Assembly (NCBI GenBank): GCA_002989075.1
Contig: PSQN01000013.1
Span: forward strand, 592,379-656,378
DNA length: 64,000 nt
Origin: Arthonia radiata
Taxonomy: Eukaryota; Ascomycota; Arthoniomycetes; Arthoniales; Arthoniaceae
Direction of reading: 5' to 3'
Numbering within the stretch: the first letter of the stretch is position 1; each line of letters starts with the position of its first letter. Under the pieces are notes generated by a model, which worked only from the letters and a program-made list of their open reading frames with translations, had not been told where the DNA came from and did no database searches. A program made the translations under genes and the position numbers. Shown here piece by piece: positions 22,526 to 33,302 of the stretch.

Positions 22526-25500
22526 TCAAAAGTTTGTCCATTGACAATTGCAACCACCACTACCACCATCACTCCCTCCAAACCCTTTCGTCTCTACATC
22601 CTCGAACGGCCCTGGCGCAGGGTTGACAGCCGTACCGCCGAAGTCCCTTGCCTCACCCACAAGTCCCTTCTGGTCAGTAAGTGGATGCTGACCTTGATCA
22701 AGGCCGTAGCAATAGATAGCTTTCTTCTTCGCGTCCCCGCCATGCCTGTCCATGGTCACTGTCACCGGCAGAGGGAATGTGCCTGGAGCGTTGAACGTCG
22801 TTGCAGATGCTATGCTGCTGTTTGAGCCGTCAGAAGATGCAGGTGTAACGGAATGATCTCCTGAAGGCTTTGTCCAAATCTGCACCAGCAAGCGCGTCTG
22901 ACTCCATGTGCATTTTGCATTAGCGTTCTGCCTGGTGCTTCCGCCGTTGGCGTTTGCGGGATCAGTAGCATTGCTGCTGTCGCTAGCGAGACGCAAGAAA
23001 AGGCTGCGGTCGAAATAAGTGTAAAAGCCGTAATGTTCAGAGTTCATGCCGTGATTGTACAGCTTGAGTGGCTGGTTCACGGGATAAGGTAGCAGCAGCG
23101 CATCTGCTATTGTGTTGTTGGGTGCTACAGCGGGACGAGGAAAGGCATCGAAGGCCGTCGAGTTGCCATCGCGCTTGCTATGAGCCGTGCCGGAGGAGTT
23201 TGTGGTGTTTAGATTCACGGTAGGCAACAGGGATATCGTGAAGGGCGCTTTTTCACCTGCAAACGGCTCAGCGATGTCGTCCGTGGTGTTGCCGAGGAAA
23301 GCTTGTTCGTCGTCAGAAGGGGGTGGAGGCGACGCCCATGTGACCAGGTCTGAGAACGCATCGCGTTTTGCGTGACTGGCACGAGTCGAGGACAAGGATC
23401 GAGCGTGCAAGGAGCGTCTAAAAAGGGATGAACTAGAGGAGTTGATGCGAAGCTTGTCATCACCAGTAAAGCGTATCTCGACACGGAAGTTGGGCTGGTC
23501 TGGCTTGCTGGGAAACACCGACGCCTGTTGTTCCTTCGGCAGCGCACATGACCACAAGTCTGCGTTAGTGACGCACGACGACTGTGTCTTGACGGTTGGC
23601 CCAGCAATGGTCGCGATACCGGTCGGGATTGCCGGCATCCCCGTCAGGTTGAGCCATGAAGCTGCTACAGGCATGTCATGGTGATGCCGAGTAAGAGTCA
23701 TCGCCAAAATGACGGTCAACAAAAGGATGAAGAAGATCACCGCAGCGACGACAGCGAGAATCTTTCGTTCTTTTGTCCATACCCAGCGCTGCTTCTTCGG
23801 CTTATTGAACTGGAAGCGTTTCTCGACATGCTGGGATTCCGAGCTTGGCTTCGATTTGTGCCAGGTACAGCCAACAAATTCGTTCTTTGGCCTCTTGGTA
23901 TCATAATACCACCTTGGAGAATTTTCTTCGTGTTCGAGTGTTTCCGCAGGACGGACGACGGGGTATTCTAAATATGCAGGCTTCGGCAGAGCAGGCTTCT
24001 GTGGCGGCTGCTCGTCAAAGTGGTGGTACATGTGGTGCTCATTGCGTGGTGCGAAAAACGCCTCCGTGTTTGGTCGGTCTGGTTGTCTTGTGCTGTCTAA
24101 GGTGCCTTGATAGCTCTTAGTCTGGACACTACGAGCTGTCTGTATGGGGCGAGCGTCTGCAACTTCAACCACACCTGGCGACATGGTGGCAAAAGGTGAC
24201 TTCGGCGAAGTTGTGGTCTGATGGTGGGCGTGATGATGAGCTTGGATGGGCGTCGCTGAGCTGAAGCCGGAGAAGTAGTCCTTGTCTTGGGTAGCGTTAG
24301 GCTTTGTTGGCGTCGGGCTTGTTTCAGGTACGATGGGATGCGCGGGCTGTCGATATTCGTCTGAGCCGCGCTGCTTTGCATCCCCAGATACTTCCTCTGC
24401 ATGCTGATTCACCGGACCATGCGCACCCTCGTAGTGCTCTTCATCGTCATCATCGTCATCAGATGGAGCCTTGTCGTCGCCGAAATGCTGATTCGGGTCG
24501 TAGTACTTGTCCGCCTCACCACCGTGCACGCGAGAACACATGCTTGTAGTTGTAGCAACCGAGGCACGCGAAGCTGCGTCATGTCTAGAATCATTCAAAT
24601 CGCGCGTTGGAGCGTCCCCCATCGGTGCAGCGTGGTTGACGATAGGTATCTCGGGCGCATCAGGATCAGTGGTGTAAGCTCTGTCCTTTGGAGAACTGGT
24701 CAGAGTCATCCTCTTTGCTTCGAAAGGACTCAGGATGACGTTCCACCATCCCCGCGACCGTCGAGGTGTTGGAGGGACCATATCCAAACTCAGACGCCTC
24801 GCTCCAAGTCCTGCGCTTGTCGGCGACGGTCGCTTAGAGGATGTAGCGGAGCCCTTCTCACTTTCTCCGAAGTCTGTGCCGGCCGAGCTGGGTGGCGTTC
24901 GAGCTGACACTGGGGTTTTTATCGACGCAAATGGCATTCCCAGACGCGGTATGGGTGGTATGCTGGTCAGTTTGAGCTGCGGAAACTTCTTGCCTTTCCT
25001 CGCTGGGGTGGACCTGGTCGAGGGCGCGGCTGTGTACACACTCGATGGCGGTCGGGGCACGCGAGCCTCACGCGGAGAATCCGACATTTTCGCGTGTTGA
25101 CTTTTTGGCGATTCGAGAACGATGATGGGCGTCTTCGAGCTGTTGACATTTTCAGTGCGCGTTTGACCGAAGCCGTCCGTAGCCGCTGCGTTGTCCTGAG
25201 CTCTGCTTGCCACGCTTTGGGCTGCTTCTTGATTCAAAGGGTCTCTCTTTGACATACCGCCGTTGGACTGTAGATGTGGGGTGGCAAAGTCTGCTTCGTC
25301 TGGCTGCAGACCACGGGACGTGGCTCGAGAGCTGGAGTCCTGGTCAACAATTGGGAAGATTTGGTGCGGCTTTTCACTACGCTCTTGAGCCACATTGGTG
25401 TTGAGAGAGATGCCAAGCGGACTTCTGTCGCGTGATGAGGAGCTGTCGACCTCCCGGGTCGTACGTGCACGTCTTTCCCGTCCTTGCTGTTCTCGCAGTT

Positions 25501-25570
25501 TGATGTCTTTGCCAGGCAAACCCAAGGGGTGGTGGAATGTCTTTTGAGTGGCCGGCTGTGAGTTTGACAT
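22526..25570 (-). CDS. Large single-pass membrane protein of unknown function
   Basis: Single exon, 1014 residues. The first 600 residues are polar, Ser/Pro/Lys-rich and probably disordered, with an acidic run near 370 (SDDDDDDEE) and a His-rich patch near 425-440. A strong transmembrane helix lies at about 603-627 (ILAVVAAVIFFILLLTVILA), preceded by basic residues, so the N-terminal part should be cytoplasmic. The outer part has several N-glycosylation sequons and a Cys pair region (CVTNADLWSCALPKEQQ), and ends in a Gly/Ser tail with CNCQW. The pattern suggests a plasma-membrane or cell-wall sensor-like protein, but no catalytic motif is visible and I assign no function. Confidence 0.8.
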   Translation of the reverse strand: MSNSQPATQKTFHHPLGLPGKDIKLREQQGRERRARTTREVDSSSSRDRSPLGISLNTNVAQERSEKPHQIFPIVDQDSSSRATSRGLQPDEADFATPHLQSNGGMSKRDPLNQEAAQSVASRAQDNAAATDGFGQTRTENVNSSKTPIIVLESPKSQHAKMSDSPREARVPRPPSSVYTAAPSTRSTPARKGKKFPQLKLTSIPPIPRLGMPFASIKTPVSARTPPSSAGTDFGESEKGSATSSKRPSPTSAGLGARRLSLDMVPPTPRRSRGWWNVILSPFEAKRMTLTSSPKDRAYTTDPDAPEIPIVNHAAPMGDAPTRDLNDSRHDAASRASVATTTSMCSRVHGGEADKYYDPNQHFGDDKAPSDDDDDDEEHYEGAHGPVNQHAEEVSGDAKQRGSDEYRQPAHPIVPETSPTPTKPNATQDKDYFSGFSSATPIQAHHHAHHQTTTSPKSPFATMSPGVVEVADARPIQTARSVQTKSYQGTLDSTRQPDRPNTEAFFAPRNEHHMYHHFDEQPPQKPALPKPAYLEYPVVRPAETLEHEENSPRWYYDTKRPKNEFVGCTWHKSKPSSESQHVEKRFQFNKPKKQRWVWTKERKILAVVAAVIFFILLLTVILAMTLTRHHHDMPVAASWLNLTGMPAIPTGIATIAGPTVKTQSSCVTNADLWSCALPKEQQASVFPSKPDQPNFRVEIRFTGDDKLRINSSSSSLFRRSLHARSLSSTRASHAKRDAFSDLVTWASPPPPSDDEQAFLGNTTDDIAEPFAGEKAPFTISLLPTVNLNTTNSSGTAHSKRDGNSTAFDAFPRPAVAPNNTIADALLLPYPVNQPLKLYNHGMNSEHYGFYTYFDRSLFLRLASDSSNATDPANANGGSTRQNANAKCTWSQTRLLVQIWTKPSGDHSVTPASSDGSNSSIASATTFNAPGTFPLPVTVTMDRHGGDAKKKAIYCYGLDQGQHPLTDQKGLVGEARDFGGTAVNPAPGPFEDVETKGFGGSDGGSGGCNCQWTNF

Positions 25571-26715
25571 GAGGTTCTTTTTGTAAGTAATGTGGTTAGA
25601 TTAGTATTAACTATTAATGAAGGCTCAGTACTCAGGCTGCCGGCGGCCTGGTTGGACTACTTTTGGACGCAGGACGCGGTTACGAAAGATTGACTTTTGG
25701 TTGAGAAGCACGGGAACGAAAGCCGACGTAGGAAAAAGAACAGCAATGCAAACAATAGCAAGTCTTAGAATATAGAGATAGAGCAGCAAAAGCAGGGTCT
25801 TAAGCAGCACAAGACAAGACACTGCTCGGAGTGGAGTGGAGCCGGGCTCGATGCTGGCCGCGTCGTCTAGGTGAAACCGAGAGGTCTTTTGTTCCAAACG
25901 CGGACACTGTAAACAGATGTAGAGCAAGAGAGTCATTCGCAGATAGCAAATGGAGTGCAAGCGCCTGTGAGGGAGGAGGGAGATGAGGAAGAAAGTGGTT
26001 GGCTGGGAGGTGTTTGCATCCTCGGCGCTAGCGGTGAAACGTTTCTCCCGGTCTTGGGAAAGGATTCTCATGGATTGATGGGCGGCAAGACGCCTTTGTG
26101 GGCTGGTGCTTGCGATGGCCACATTGTCCCCGGCACGATCGTGCGTTTGAATACTCACGCTTGGATTTTAAGTACTGTGCGGCTCTGCGAGGTCGGTGGA
26201 AGGGTCTTAGGGGCTAGCATGAAAGCAGATTAGCTTACCTTGGACGCTCGTGGACCCCGGTCAGCAATAATAATACACTTAGGTTTGCTTGCTATTGTGG
26301 GCGGATACGAGGTCAGCAGCATCTGGCTTATCCTGCTTCGACCTGCAAATGCCGCACGAGATCTCACCATCGTGCTGCTGGATCGGGATCGTGTATCATA
26401 GACCTTTTCCCGCGGACAAACCATCCGACGCATGCGGCTCGGCGCTCTGATTCATCTCGCAATTTGGCCATCTTCATCACTCACGTCAGATTTCACCTCC
26501 AATGCTCAGCTCCTTGACGTGACTTTACCTTCACCATCCAATGCTTGTCTGGTCCTTGATGTGATTCAATAGGACGCCATGTTGCCAAGAGACTCCGTCT
26601 GAACCCTTCAGCCCAACTCTTATCTCATCATTATCCGTATAGCGAATTACATCTCCGCAACGTGGAATGCGCGAATGAGGCATATACCCCATTCTTGACT
26701 TTTGGACGCCAACCA
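25571..26715. promoter_or_regulatory. 1.1-kb divergent region, membrane protein / GT34
   Basis: Holds two promoters and probably long leaders. A 177-codon minus-strand frame at 25625-26158 has no family likeness and ends upstream of the membrane-protein start; I treat it as chance or as leader sequence. Confidence 0.45.
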
Positions 26716-28409
26716 ATGTCCAGAAACCAGCAGACCCCCACTCTTAACACCTCGCAACATCGACGCCGAACTTCCCTCCTTGCCTCCCCAAGCCCCGCTA
26801 CCGAAGAGAAGACACTCTGGTCAACTCGCGCAAAACGCACTGGATCCACTTCTGGCGCTCAGGCGCCTAATATCGCCGTCGCCCAGTCTCCCTCCACACT
26901 CACAACCATCCAAGACAGTCCGCGACCAAGCCCCCGGCTTATGAGCCTCGATAGGACCCCATCTCCACAAGAAGGCGGCGGGTGGAGTTCACCGGGTCTC
27001 ACCGCGCCCAAACATGGCAAGAGATCGCCGTCGCCTCGTGCGACATTCGACACCAGCACACGTGAAGCCACGTGGGCGACGGCGCAGGCAAGGAGCCGGG
27101 ACGTCAAGGGCTTTGAGCCACGGAGGAAGAGCTGGATTCCGCGGAATTTGAGCATCTCACTGCCTCGTTTCGCTTCCAACCCCGACCGAAGAACACCAGA
27201 TAAATATGCCAGCAAGGAGAAAGTCAATCGCGGGAGAATACCACAAAACAACATGGAGCGGTTGCAAATGGTCGGAGCCGTGCTGAGGAGGGGAGCGCAT
27301 AGGTTTCGGGCGCCGCTTGCCTTGTTGCTCGGGGTCCTCTTACTGGTAACTCTTTTCTTCAAGACGCCGGCCCATCGGGTATATCGACGGACTGGGTTCT
27401 TGGGAGGCGGGAACAAGTTCGTTGTGATACTCGCGACGAATCTGGGAGGTGGGGTGATGGAGTGGAAGGGCCCACGAGAATGGGCGATCGAACGAGACAG
27501 CGTCCGCAACAAGAAACGCTACGCCGCGAGGCACGGCTACGATCTCGAGATCGTGGACATGTCGACGAAGAAGCGCTACGCGCATGAATGGCGAGAAAGC
27601 TGGGAGAAGGTAGATACAATCAGACGATGCATGAGGGAGTACCCCTCCGCCGAATGGTGAGGATGAAGGATTATGATATCCGTGCACACCAACATACTGA
27701 CTATGTCACTAGGTTCTGGTGGCTGGACCTCAATACCTTTATCATGGAACCCTCATACCCTCTGCAGAAACACATCTTTGGCGACCTGGCCTCAGGCGCC
27801 TACCGCGACATCAACGAGTACAACCCCCTCAACATTACACATCCACCCGAGGTGCCCTATCTCGACGAGCTCTCCAAATCTGCTGCTGGCGATGGCGACC
27901 CAAACTCGATTAACATGCTCGTCACGCAGGATTGCGGTGGCTTTAATCTCGGCTCCTTCTTCATGCGGCGTTCCTCTTGGACCGACCGCGTCCTCGACAT
28001 CTGGTGGGATCCCGTACACTACGAGCAGCGTCACATGCAGTGGGAGCACAAAGAGCAAGATGCGTTTGAAAACCTGTACATCCACCAGCCGTGGATACGG
28101 CCGCATACCGCATTCCTGCATCAGCGAGTTGCGAACTCCTTCCCGCCCGGAGCGTGCGGAGAAAACGACACCAAGATCCACTACGACCAGAAAGACCGCG
28201 ACTTTTTGATCAACATGGCCGGCTGTGAGTGGGGTAGAGACTGCTGGGGCGAGATGTACAACTATCGTGAGTTGAGCAATCGTCTCAACCGGACGCCATG
28301 GGAGAAGCTCAAGGACGGCATCAGTGATGGCTTCAGCAGCATGTTTGGAAGGACGAAGAAGGAGCTCAGTCAGGAATTGGAAGGAAGCAGCTCCGAGTCC
28401 GCACAATGA
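26716..28409 (+). CDS. GT34 glycosyltransferase, Mnn10/Mnn11-type
   Basis: A Golgi type II membrane enzyme expected to add mannose (alpha-1,6) to the N-glycan outer chain. Two exons, 26716-27656 and 27713-28409 (56-base intron), give 545 residues from the first chosen ATG. A second candidate start at 26941 (MSLDRTPSPQEGGGWSSPG) matches the usual N-terminus of fungal Mnn10 proteins and would give 470 residues; an ATG at 26662 is also in frame. A membrane anchor lies near residues 198-215 (FRAPLALLLGVLLLVTLFF). The catalytic domain has FVVILATNLGGG, NKKRYAARHGY, the splice-spanning EWFWWLDLNTFIM (the metal-binding region), QDCGGFNLGSFFMR and a late HYDQKDRDFLINMAGC. Cys residues near the end are probably disulphide-bonded. 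Confidence 0.88.
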
Positions 28410-28728
28410 TAGGTGTGCTCCTGGGCATACTTCCAGTGTTTGGCGTCTGGATGGCCACGTGCGGCAGGATACATAGAGATACCACTGATGTTTGGCGACT
28501 TGATCAAAGTCGAATGAGAACGCAGAGGAGCGTTTAGCCCAAAGTCCTCGCTGACGATCCGAGTAGTCCTCTTCCGATGTATCCGCTGGGATCGCAGCCT
28601 TAGATTCGTTTGACTATGCTTTGCGCAGCTGTTTCTTCTCTGCTTGCAGGACTCCCTTCGTACAAGACAACCCTAGCTGTCGATAGCACACTGTCATTCC
28701 CCTTCCCTTTGCTGTCCCACTCATCTCC
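28410..28728. other. Convergent intergenic region, GT34 / NDUFB10
   Basis: 319 bases between two 3' ends; only 3' UTR sequence is expected. Confidence 0.45.
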
Positions 28729-29145
28729 TCATGAACTTTTCTTCGGCGGAATACTCGCATCAAACCCCCCCAAATGGTTCTGCTGCTGAAACAAGTATCC
28801 CCGTACCTTGCTCTCTTTCAATAACTCCAGATATCGTTCTGTACACGCGTCAGCCCACACCCATTTCAACCTCCACTCCCATCACCCAGCCACATCCTCT
28901 CGAAAAGCTCAACACTCACCTCTCAAACTCGCACACTTCTCAAAATGATTCACGCCCTCCCTCCGATAGCACTTGCCCATCTCATCCCGTACCAACCTTG
29001 CCATCATGCTGCGCACCCACTGCTCCCTTATGATTGCATCTTGTGCTTTCTTGAGCGCGACCGTGTCGTTGTAGTCGACGCCGTCGAATGTGGGAGGCAC
29101 GGTTGGCTTCTTAGCGAGGAAGGCGGGGGATTCGGGGAGGAGCAT
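28729..29145 (-). CDS. Complex I 12-kDa subunit (NDUFB10/PDSW family)
   Basis: An accessory subunit of mitochondrial NADH:ubiquinone oxidoreductase, in the membrane arm. Two exons, 29145-28920 and 28838-28729 (81-base intron with GTGAGT donor), give 111 residues. The N-terminus (ESPAFLAKKPTVPPTFDGVDY) and the block REQWVRSMMARLVRDEMGKCYRR are characteristic of the fungal 12-kDa subunit. Two Cys residues (GKCYRREGVNHFEKC) recall the disulphide Cys of NDUFB10, which is imported through the Mia40 route in animals. The spliced part reads SLRERYLELLKESKVRGYLFQ. No cleavable presequence is seen, as expected for this import route. A GTACGG in exon 2 looks like a donor but reading through gives the conserved GYLFQQ. 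Confidence 0.88.
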
Positions 29146-29934
29146 TGTTGCTCTTGGTGCGGTGGATGTCGATGTGGTCGTGGAGGTGGTCGTAGCGGAG
29201 CTTCTGGGAGCGGTGGAGGAGGGAAGTGCGTTGCGATCCGAAAGGACGGTGAAGGGCTCGTAATTGGCCAGGGCCGCGGTGCCCGGAGGACGGAGGTGGA
29301 CGTCGACGCACGCAGTCCCTTACGCTGACTTGAACGTGCACACCCGATGTGCTCGGTGGCTTATAAGGCGGAGCAATCAACACCGGCGTCGAGACTGTTA
29401 GTACTGCGCGATCGAGAGAGCTTGAGGGTACGCACGATAGGGTCACGTGGGTCACCTATCACATCCAGTAACTCACGATGGTAGCTATATTGATGCCCTA
29501 TTTTTAAGGCACACATATTCATCGCTCTCTCGTCCGCTTTTCTTCCTTCACACCTGCGCAGAGACTTTCAAGCGTGCCGTCAAGCCATTCACGTTTCATA
29601 GCTGCTAATGTTGTAATGCGACTATATTTGATAAATGCCAGAACGTCCAGCGTCGATTGACTGGTTCCGACAGGCGCTTCATCGACTTGCCAAAAACGAC
29701 CATCAAATCACAAAGCCTACGTTGCAAACAAAGGCCTCGAGTATTCGTGCCTTTCCTGTTCGCAAGCATGACCACCATCGTAATGTATCACGTTTGCATC
29801 AGTCATTTCCCAGCTTTGCCTCATGCTCGCTGTAAGAGTCCAAGAACGATCGGCGCTGGCTGGCCCTCATGCCAGCTGCCCTGGCGACCACATTCTCTTA
29901 CCTTTCTACCCTTCTGATTTATGCGACGGCGTCT
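29146..29934. promoter_or_regulatory. Divergent intergenic region
   Basis: 789 bases between NDUFB10 and the low-complexity protein gene. It holds both promoters. The last 66 bases could be coding if the ATG at 29869 is used. Confidence 0.4.
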
Positions 29935-31443
29935 ATGTGTATCCATCGCCTCTATATATTCCATTGCGGCCACCACTACTTCGCGCCTGACGCCCTACTA
30001 CTCTGCCCAGTTCGTGACCCGGGCAGTATGGCGTATCCTACGTCGCGTACCCTTAATGACCGTCTGCACAAGCGCGGCGTCCTGAAGCCTAGTGAACCAT
30101 CTCCACCGTTCAGTCCCGGTCCGGCCATCGCAAAATTGTCCAGAATCCCAGTACTGGCCAGTCCAACTTCAAATTCTGCCACGCCATTAGCGAGTCCTCA
30201 AAAGCCACTATATTCGCCCAAGAAAGTCTCAGCAGCCGATGAAAGCTCCCAAAAGGCCACAGAGAACTCTCAAAGGCTGCCCTTGAAGCGAGCAGATGAT
30301 TCTTGGCTAAGGAGGAAGGGAGATGCGGGAGGTGCTACAGCAGCAGGTCGGAAGCCATCGGAGGTCAAGGCGATGCATGCGCGAAAGCGATCTGGGACTC
30401 TACCTACGAGAACCAGCTCTAAGGAAGCACTGGTCATGCCGCCACGCAAGCACTCAGAGCTGCCGAACACGCTCCTACGCAAACATGTGTTAGCCCGCGA
30501 AGGCTCGGCAGGCAACAAGGAACCCGATAGCACACGCGAAAGTCAACATTCGAACGGTCCAAGAAAGTCATCGACAGGCTCTGCGCTGCCGTTGCGCAAA
30601 TACTCAAGCAGTCGATCGTCCATCCCTCAAATTACGGTCCCCTACAAATCCACCATCTCATCTAGCTCACCCATTTCACCTACAACCCATAGTCCGATGA
30701 AGCCTGTGCCTTCTCCTTCAATTGAGGCCGGTCTCCTCACACCCGATACTACACAGACGCAGCCGGGTCACACCTGCAAACGTAAAGGCCACCCATACAC
30801 CTCCCACTTCATCCCCTATATTTGCGGCCCGTGCGTCGCCGAGTCTCAAAAGCGCGAGCGGGACCGGCGCCAGCGCCTTGCCACCTCACTGGCTGACGAC
30901 GGCCTTATCGATCGAGTGAGGCTGGCGGAATGGCAATGGCGAGGTAGGCAGTTCAGGGCTGGCGGTAAGATGCAGGATTCACCAGAGCTCACTGCGGATC
31001 ATTTTAGACAGACCGCCGACATTACAGTGCCCGCTGCAGGTGCGGAAGAAAGCGTCAAAAGTGGCAGGAAAGAATCCGTCTGGGTCATCGAGCCTGAGAC
31101 ACCACGGACCACGAACGAGCAGACACGGCTGAAGCAGGAGGCCAAGATGCTAGCCGAAGAAGCCTGCAGATCGCAAGACGAACATCGGCGCCTGAAAGAG
31201 GAGGCAGCGATGCTAGCGAAGATGGAGGAGGCGAATAACATGATTGAGCAAGAGACCCAGGCGAGGCGACGGAGGAGTGCGGGTGATTCAAAGGGGAAGA
31301 AGCAGACAGAAGGAGCGAGTTGGATGGACGGATGGAGAAGAAGCGTGGGCAGCGAGGGCAAGGCCGAGAAGGACGGCCAAAATCTCACCGGGGGAAGCAT
31401 GAAGGGGAGAGCGAGCTGGCGGGTTACACGCGTAGAGTTCTGA
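29935..31443 (+). CDS. Low-complexity protein with short Cys/His motifs, unknown function
   Basis: Single exon. I choose the ATG at 29935 (MCIHRLYIFHCGHHYFAPDALLLCPVRDP, positions 1-29), giving 502 residues, because that Cys/His cluster is a natural N-terminus for fungal proteins of this type; an in-frame ATG at 29869 would add 22 hydrophobic residues. The next 250 residues are Ser/Pro/Lys-rich and likely disordered. A second cluster, HTCKRKGHPYTSHFIPYICGPC, lies near residue 280-300 and could bind zinc together with nearby Cys. A charged coiled coil follows near residues 390-450 (EAKMLAEEACRSQDEHRRLKEEA is its core, given here as positions only 399-421). I recognise no family. Confidence 0.65.
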   Translation: MCIHRLYIFHCGHHYFAPDALLLCPVRDPGSMAYPTSRTLNDRLHKRGVLKPSEPSPPFSPGPAIAKLSRIPVLASPTSNSATPLASPQKPLYSPKKVSAADESSQKATENSQRLPLKRADDSWLRRKGDAGGATAAGRKPSEVKAMHARKRSGTLPTRTSSKEALVMPPRKHSELPNTLLRKHVLAREGSAGNKEPDSTRESQHSNGPRKSSTGSALPLRKYSSSRSSIPQITVPYKSTISSSSPISPTTHSPMKPVPSPSIEAGLLTPDTTQTQPGHTCKRKGHPYTSHFIPYICGPCVAESQKRERDRRQRLATSLADDGLIDRVRLAEWQWRGRQFRAGGKMQDSPELTADHFRQTADITVPAAGAEESVKSGRKESVWVIEPETPRTTNEQTRLKQEAKMLAEEACRSQDEHRRLKEEAAMLAKMEEANNMIEQETQARRRRSAGDSKGKKQTEGASWMDGWRRSVGSEGKAEKDGQNLTGGSMKGRASWRVTRVEF

Positions 31444-31548
31444 ACTCCTCAAGGACCTGTACGTGTGAAGTATTCCGCATCTACAATCTACTAGTCCTCC
31501 GAGCCCCAAACCCTCCAAAAACCTTTCCCACTATCTCCCTGCGCTCGA

Positions 31549-32262
31549 TCACCTCTCTCCACCACATCCCCTCCACATCTCCCAGCGCCATCGCCCCACG
31601 CCCATCGGCAACACAAAGCCCAGAATCCCCTGCCTTTTCCCATCGCCCTCCACGTACTGCGACTTCCCCGCGTCCTCCCTCCGCACGATCACCCCTCCCG
31701 CCCTTAACGCCTTCACACTGGTGTAGTGGTCTTCCCAGCGCCCAACACAGCCATCCCTCACCAACGCCCCCTTCAACAGCTCAGACCTGCTCACATGAGC
31801 ACCGCGTATAATCACAGTAGCAAGCCACTGGATCGGCGAATGAAACCAGTGCGTCATGCCCGTCGCATCCGCATCCGGGCTGCGGTCCAGCGCCACGCGC
31901 ATATGCTCGAACCCGAGCAATGCACAGAGCAGCTGCTGGACGTCTCCATCAATATGTCGATCCACCTCGAACAACCCCTGCAGCCCACTGGGATCGATCA
32001 AGCCGTGTTTCACAAGACAAAGAAAGGCATTGAAGACAGGGATTTGAGCCTCCCATCGCCATGACAGGATGCGTAAGTGCTCCGCCCAATTTTCGGGGCA
32101 GTCGAGAAGAGACTGCTCGTAGCTTTGGTCGGGGTTGGAGCAGGGGCCGGCCTCACGGAGGGCGCGGTGGAGGGTGGCGTGCGCGATGTGAGCTGTCCAT
32201 GTGTTGGAGCGGGCGAGGTCTCGAGCGAGGGCTTTGGCGTAGAGGTCTGCTATGTAGGACAT
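31549..32262 (-). CDS. Unknown protein, tandem paralogue A
   Basis: Single exon, 237 residues from the ATG at 32262 (MSYIADLYAKAL); a longer frame upstream starts at 32454 but looks like leader. It shares a run of landmarks in the same order with the gene at 32514-33302: W..HLRxLxWR near residue 60, VFNAF..LV..GLID.SGL, then PIQWLAT.I.RG near residue 138, and a C-terminal GFVLPMGVG. The two genes are on the same strand, 252 bases apart, so they are a tandem duplication that has diverged strongly. The protein is soluble and probably helical, with no signal peptide or known motif. Function unknown. Confidence 0.65.
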   Translation of the reverse strand: MSYIADLYAKALARDLARSNTWTAHIAHATLHRALREAGPCSNPDQSYEQSLLDCPENWAEHLRILSWRWEAQIPVFNAFLCLVKHGLIDPSGLQGLFEVDRHIDGDVQQLLCALLGFEHMRVALDRSPDADATGMTHWFHSPIQWLATVIIRGAHVSRSELLKGALVRDGCVGRWEDHYTSVKALRAGGVIVRREDAGKSQYVEGDGKRQGILGFVLPMGVGRWRWEMWRGCGGER

Positions 32263-32513
32263 TGTGGTGATGGTGGTGGGGTGGGCGATGTGATGTGGGG
32301 GGTTCAATGGGCGGTAATGCGCAAAGGGGGAGGATTGGTGAAATGCAATGGCATTATTTATCGAGGCATGTACGGGAAGTGGTAAGACAGACGCTTTCGC
32401 ACTTTTTGTGTATGTCATGAGTGCAATACATCGCCTGAGCACTCGTCTAAGCACTCATCGCTGGACCTCAGCGCAGGACTCGATCGTTGGACGTCGTTTC
32501 TGTACCTCATTGC

Positions 32514-33302
32514 TCAGGACTTTTCACTGGACCACCCAAACCCACGTCGCTGATCAGCGCAACCCGCGTTAGGCCTTAACACTTCCTCAATGGGAGCGCT
32601 CCGGTCCGCCACGTCATTGAAGAACTCCGCCTCAACTTCCTCCAGTGTCATTGCCTCACCCACTACGGTAGGGAGTACGAACCCAAGACTTCCCGTTTTG
32701 TATTCGTCGCCAAGCCCCGTTGGCATGGTGCTTCCCGCATCGCTTTGACGCCGAAGGATGCGGTCGAGAGGCCACCACTCCCTCCAGCCGTCCTCGTAGA
32801 TCTCCCCTAAAAATCCTTGTGCCGCCAAATGCCTGCGAATCTTCTCGAAATCATTGGTAATAGTGCCGCGCACGATGAGCGTGGCTAACCACTGCATAGG
32901 TGCAAGGTAGCTGCCGATATCGAACTGTGGTTGAAAGGGGGGGCGTTCCAGTTGCTGGTTATGTTCAGATGATAGCAGCGCGCGCGACACCCGCTCTACC
33001 TCACTGCCTACGCACAGTCCTACCGTGAACTTTGCAGCGAGGCCGCTGATGTCGACGAGGCCACGGCGGACGAGGCTCGCAAATGCTTCAAAGACCACCA
33101 CCTGCATATCCAACCTCCATTCGAGAGTCCTCAGATGTTGTGGCCAGTCGCAAGGCTCTGCGTAAATCCAACTTTCAAGGCCATCGTTTGTATCGAGATT
33201 TTCTCCTGCAGATTCAAGGGCTTTTGAGATGACCTGACGGCCGAGCGCAGTAGAAGAGTAGACACGAGCTTCCGTTGCCAGCAAGTAGTTGTTTGACTGC
33301 AT
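32514..33302 (-). CDS. Unknown protein, tandem paralogue B
   Basis: Single exon, 262 residues from the ATG at 33302 (MQSNNYLLATEARVYSS). Shares with paralogue A the landmarks WPQHLRTLEWRLDMQVVVFEAF (first part of it, near residue 53), LVRRGLVDISGL, the PMQWLATLIVRGT block near residue 134 and GFVLPTVVG near residue 203. It is longer at the C-terminus by about 40 acidic residues (TLEEVEAEFFNDVAD), absent from A. Transcribed first of the pair. No domain recognised; the pair may be a lineage-specific family. Confidence 0.65.
   Translation of the reverse strand: MQSNNYLLATEARVYSSTALGRQVISKALESAGENLDTNDGLESWIYAEPCDWPQHLRTLEWRLDMQVVVFEAFASLVRRGLVDISGLAAKFTVGLCVGSEVERVSRALLSSEHNQQLERPPFQPQFDIGSYLAPMQWLATLIVRGTITNDFEKIRRHLAAQGFLGEIYEDGWREWWPLDRILRRQSDAGSTMPTGLGDEYKTGSLGFVLPTVVGEAMTLEEVEAEFFNDVADRSAPIEEVLRPNAGCADQRRGFGWSSEKS

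Noticed and set aside
25625-26158. 177-codon minus-strand frame upstream of the large membrane-protein gene
   Set aside because: Composition is irregular and no motif is present; more likely leader or promoter sequence.
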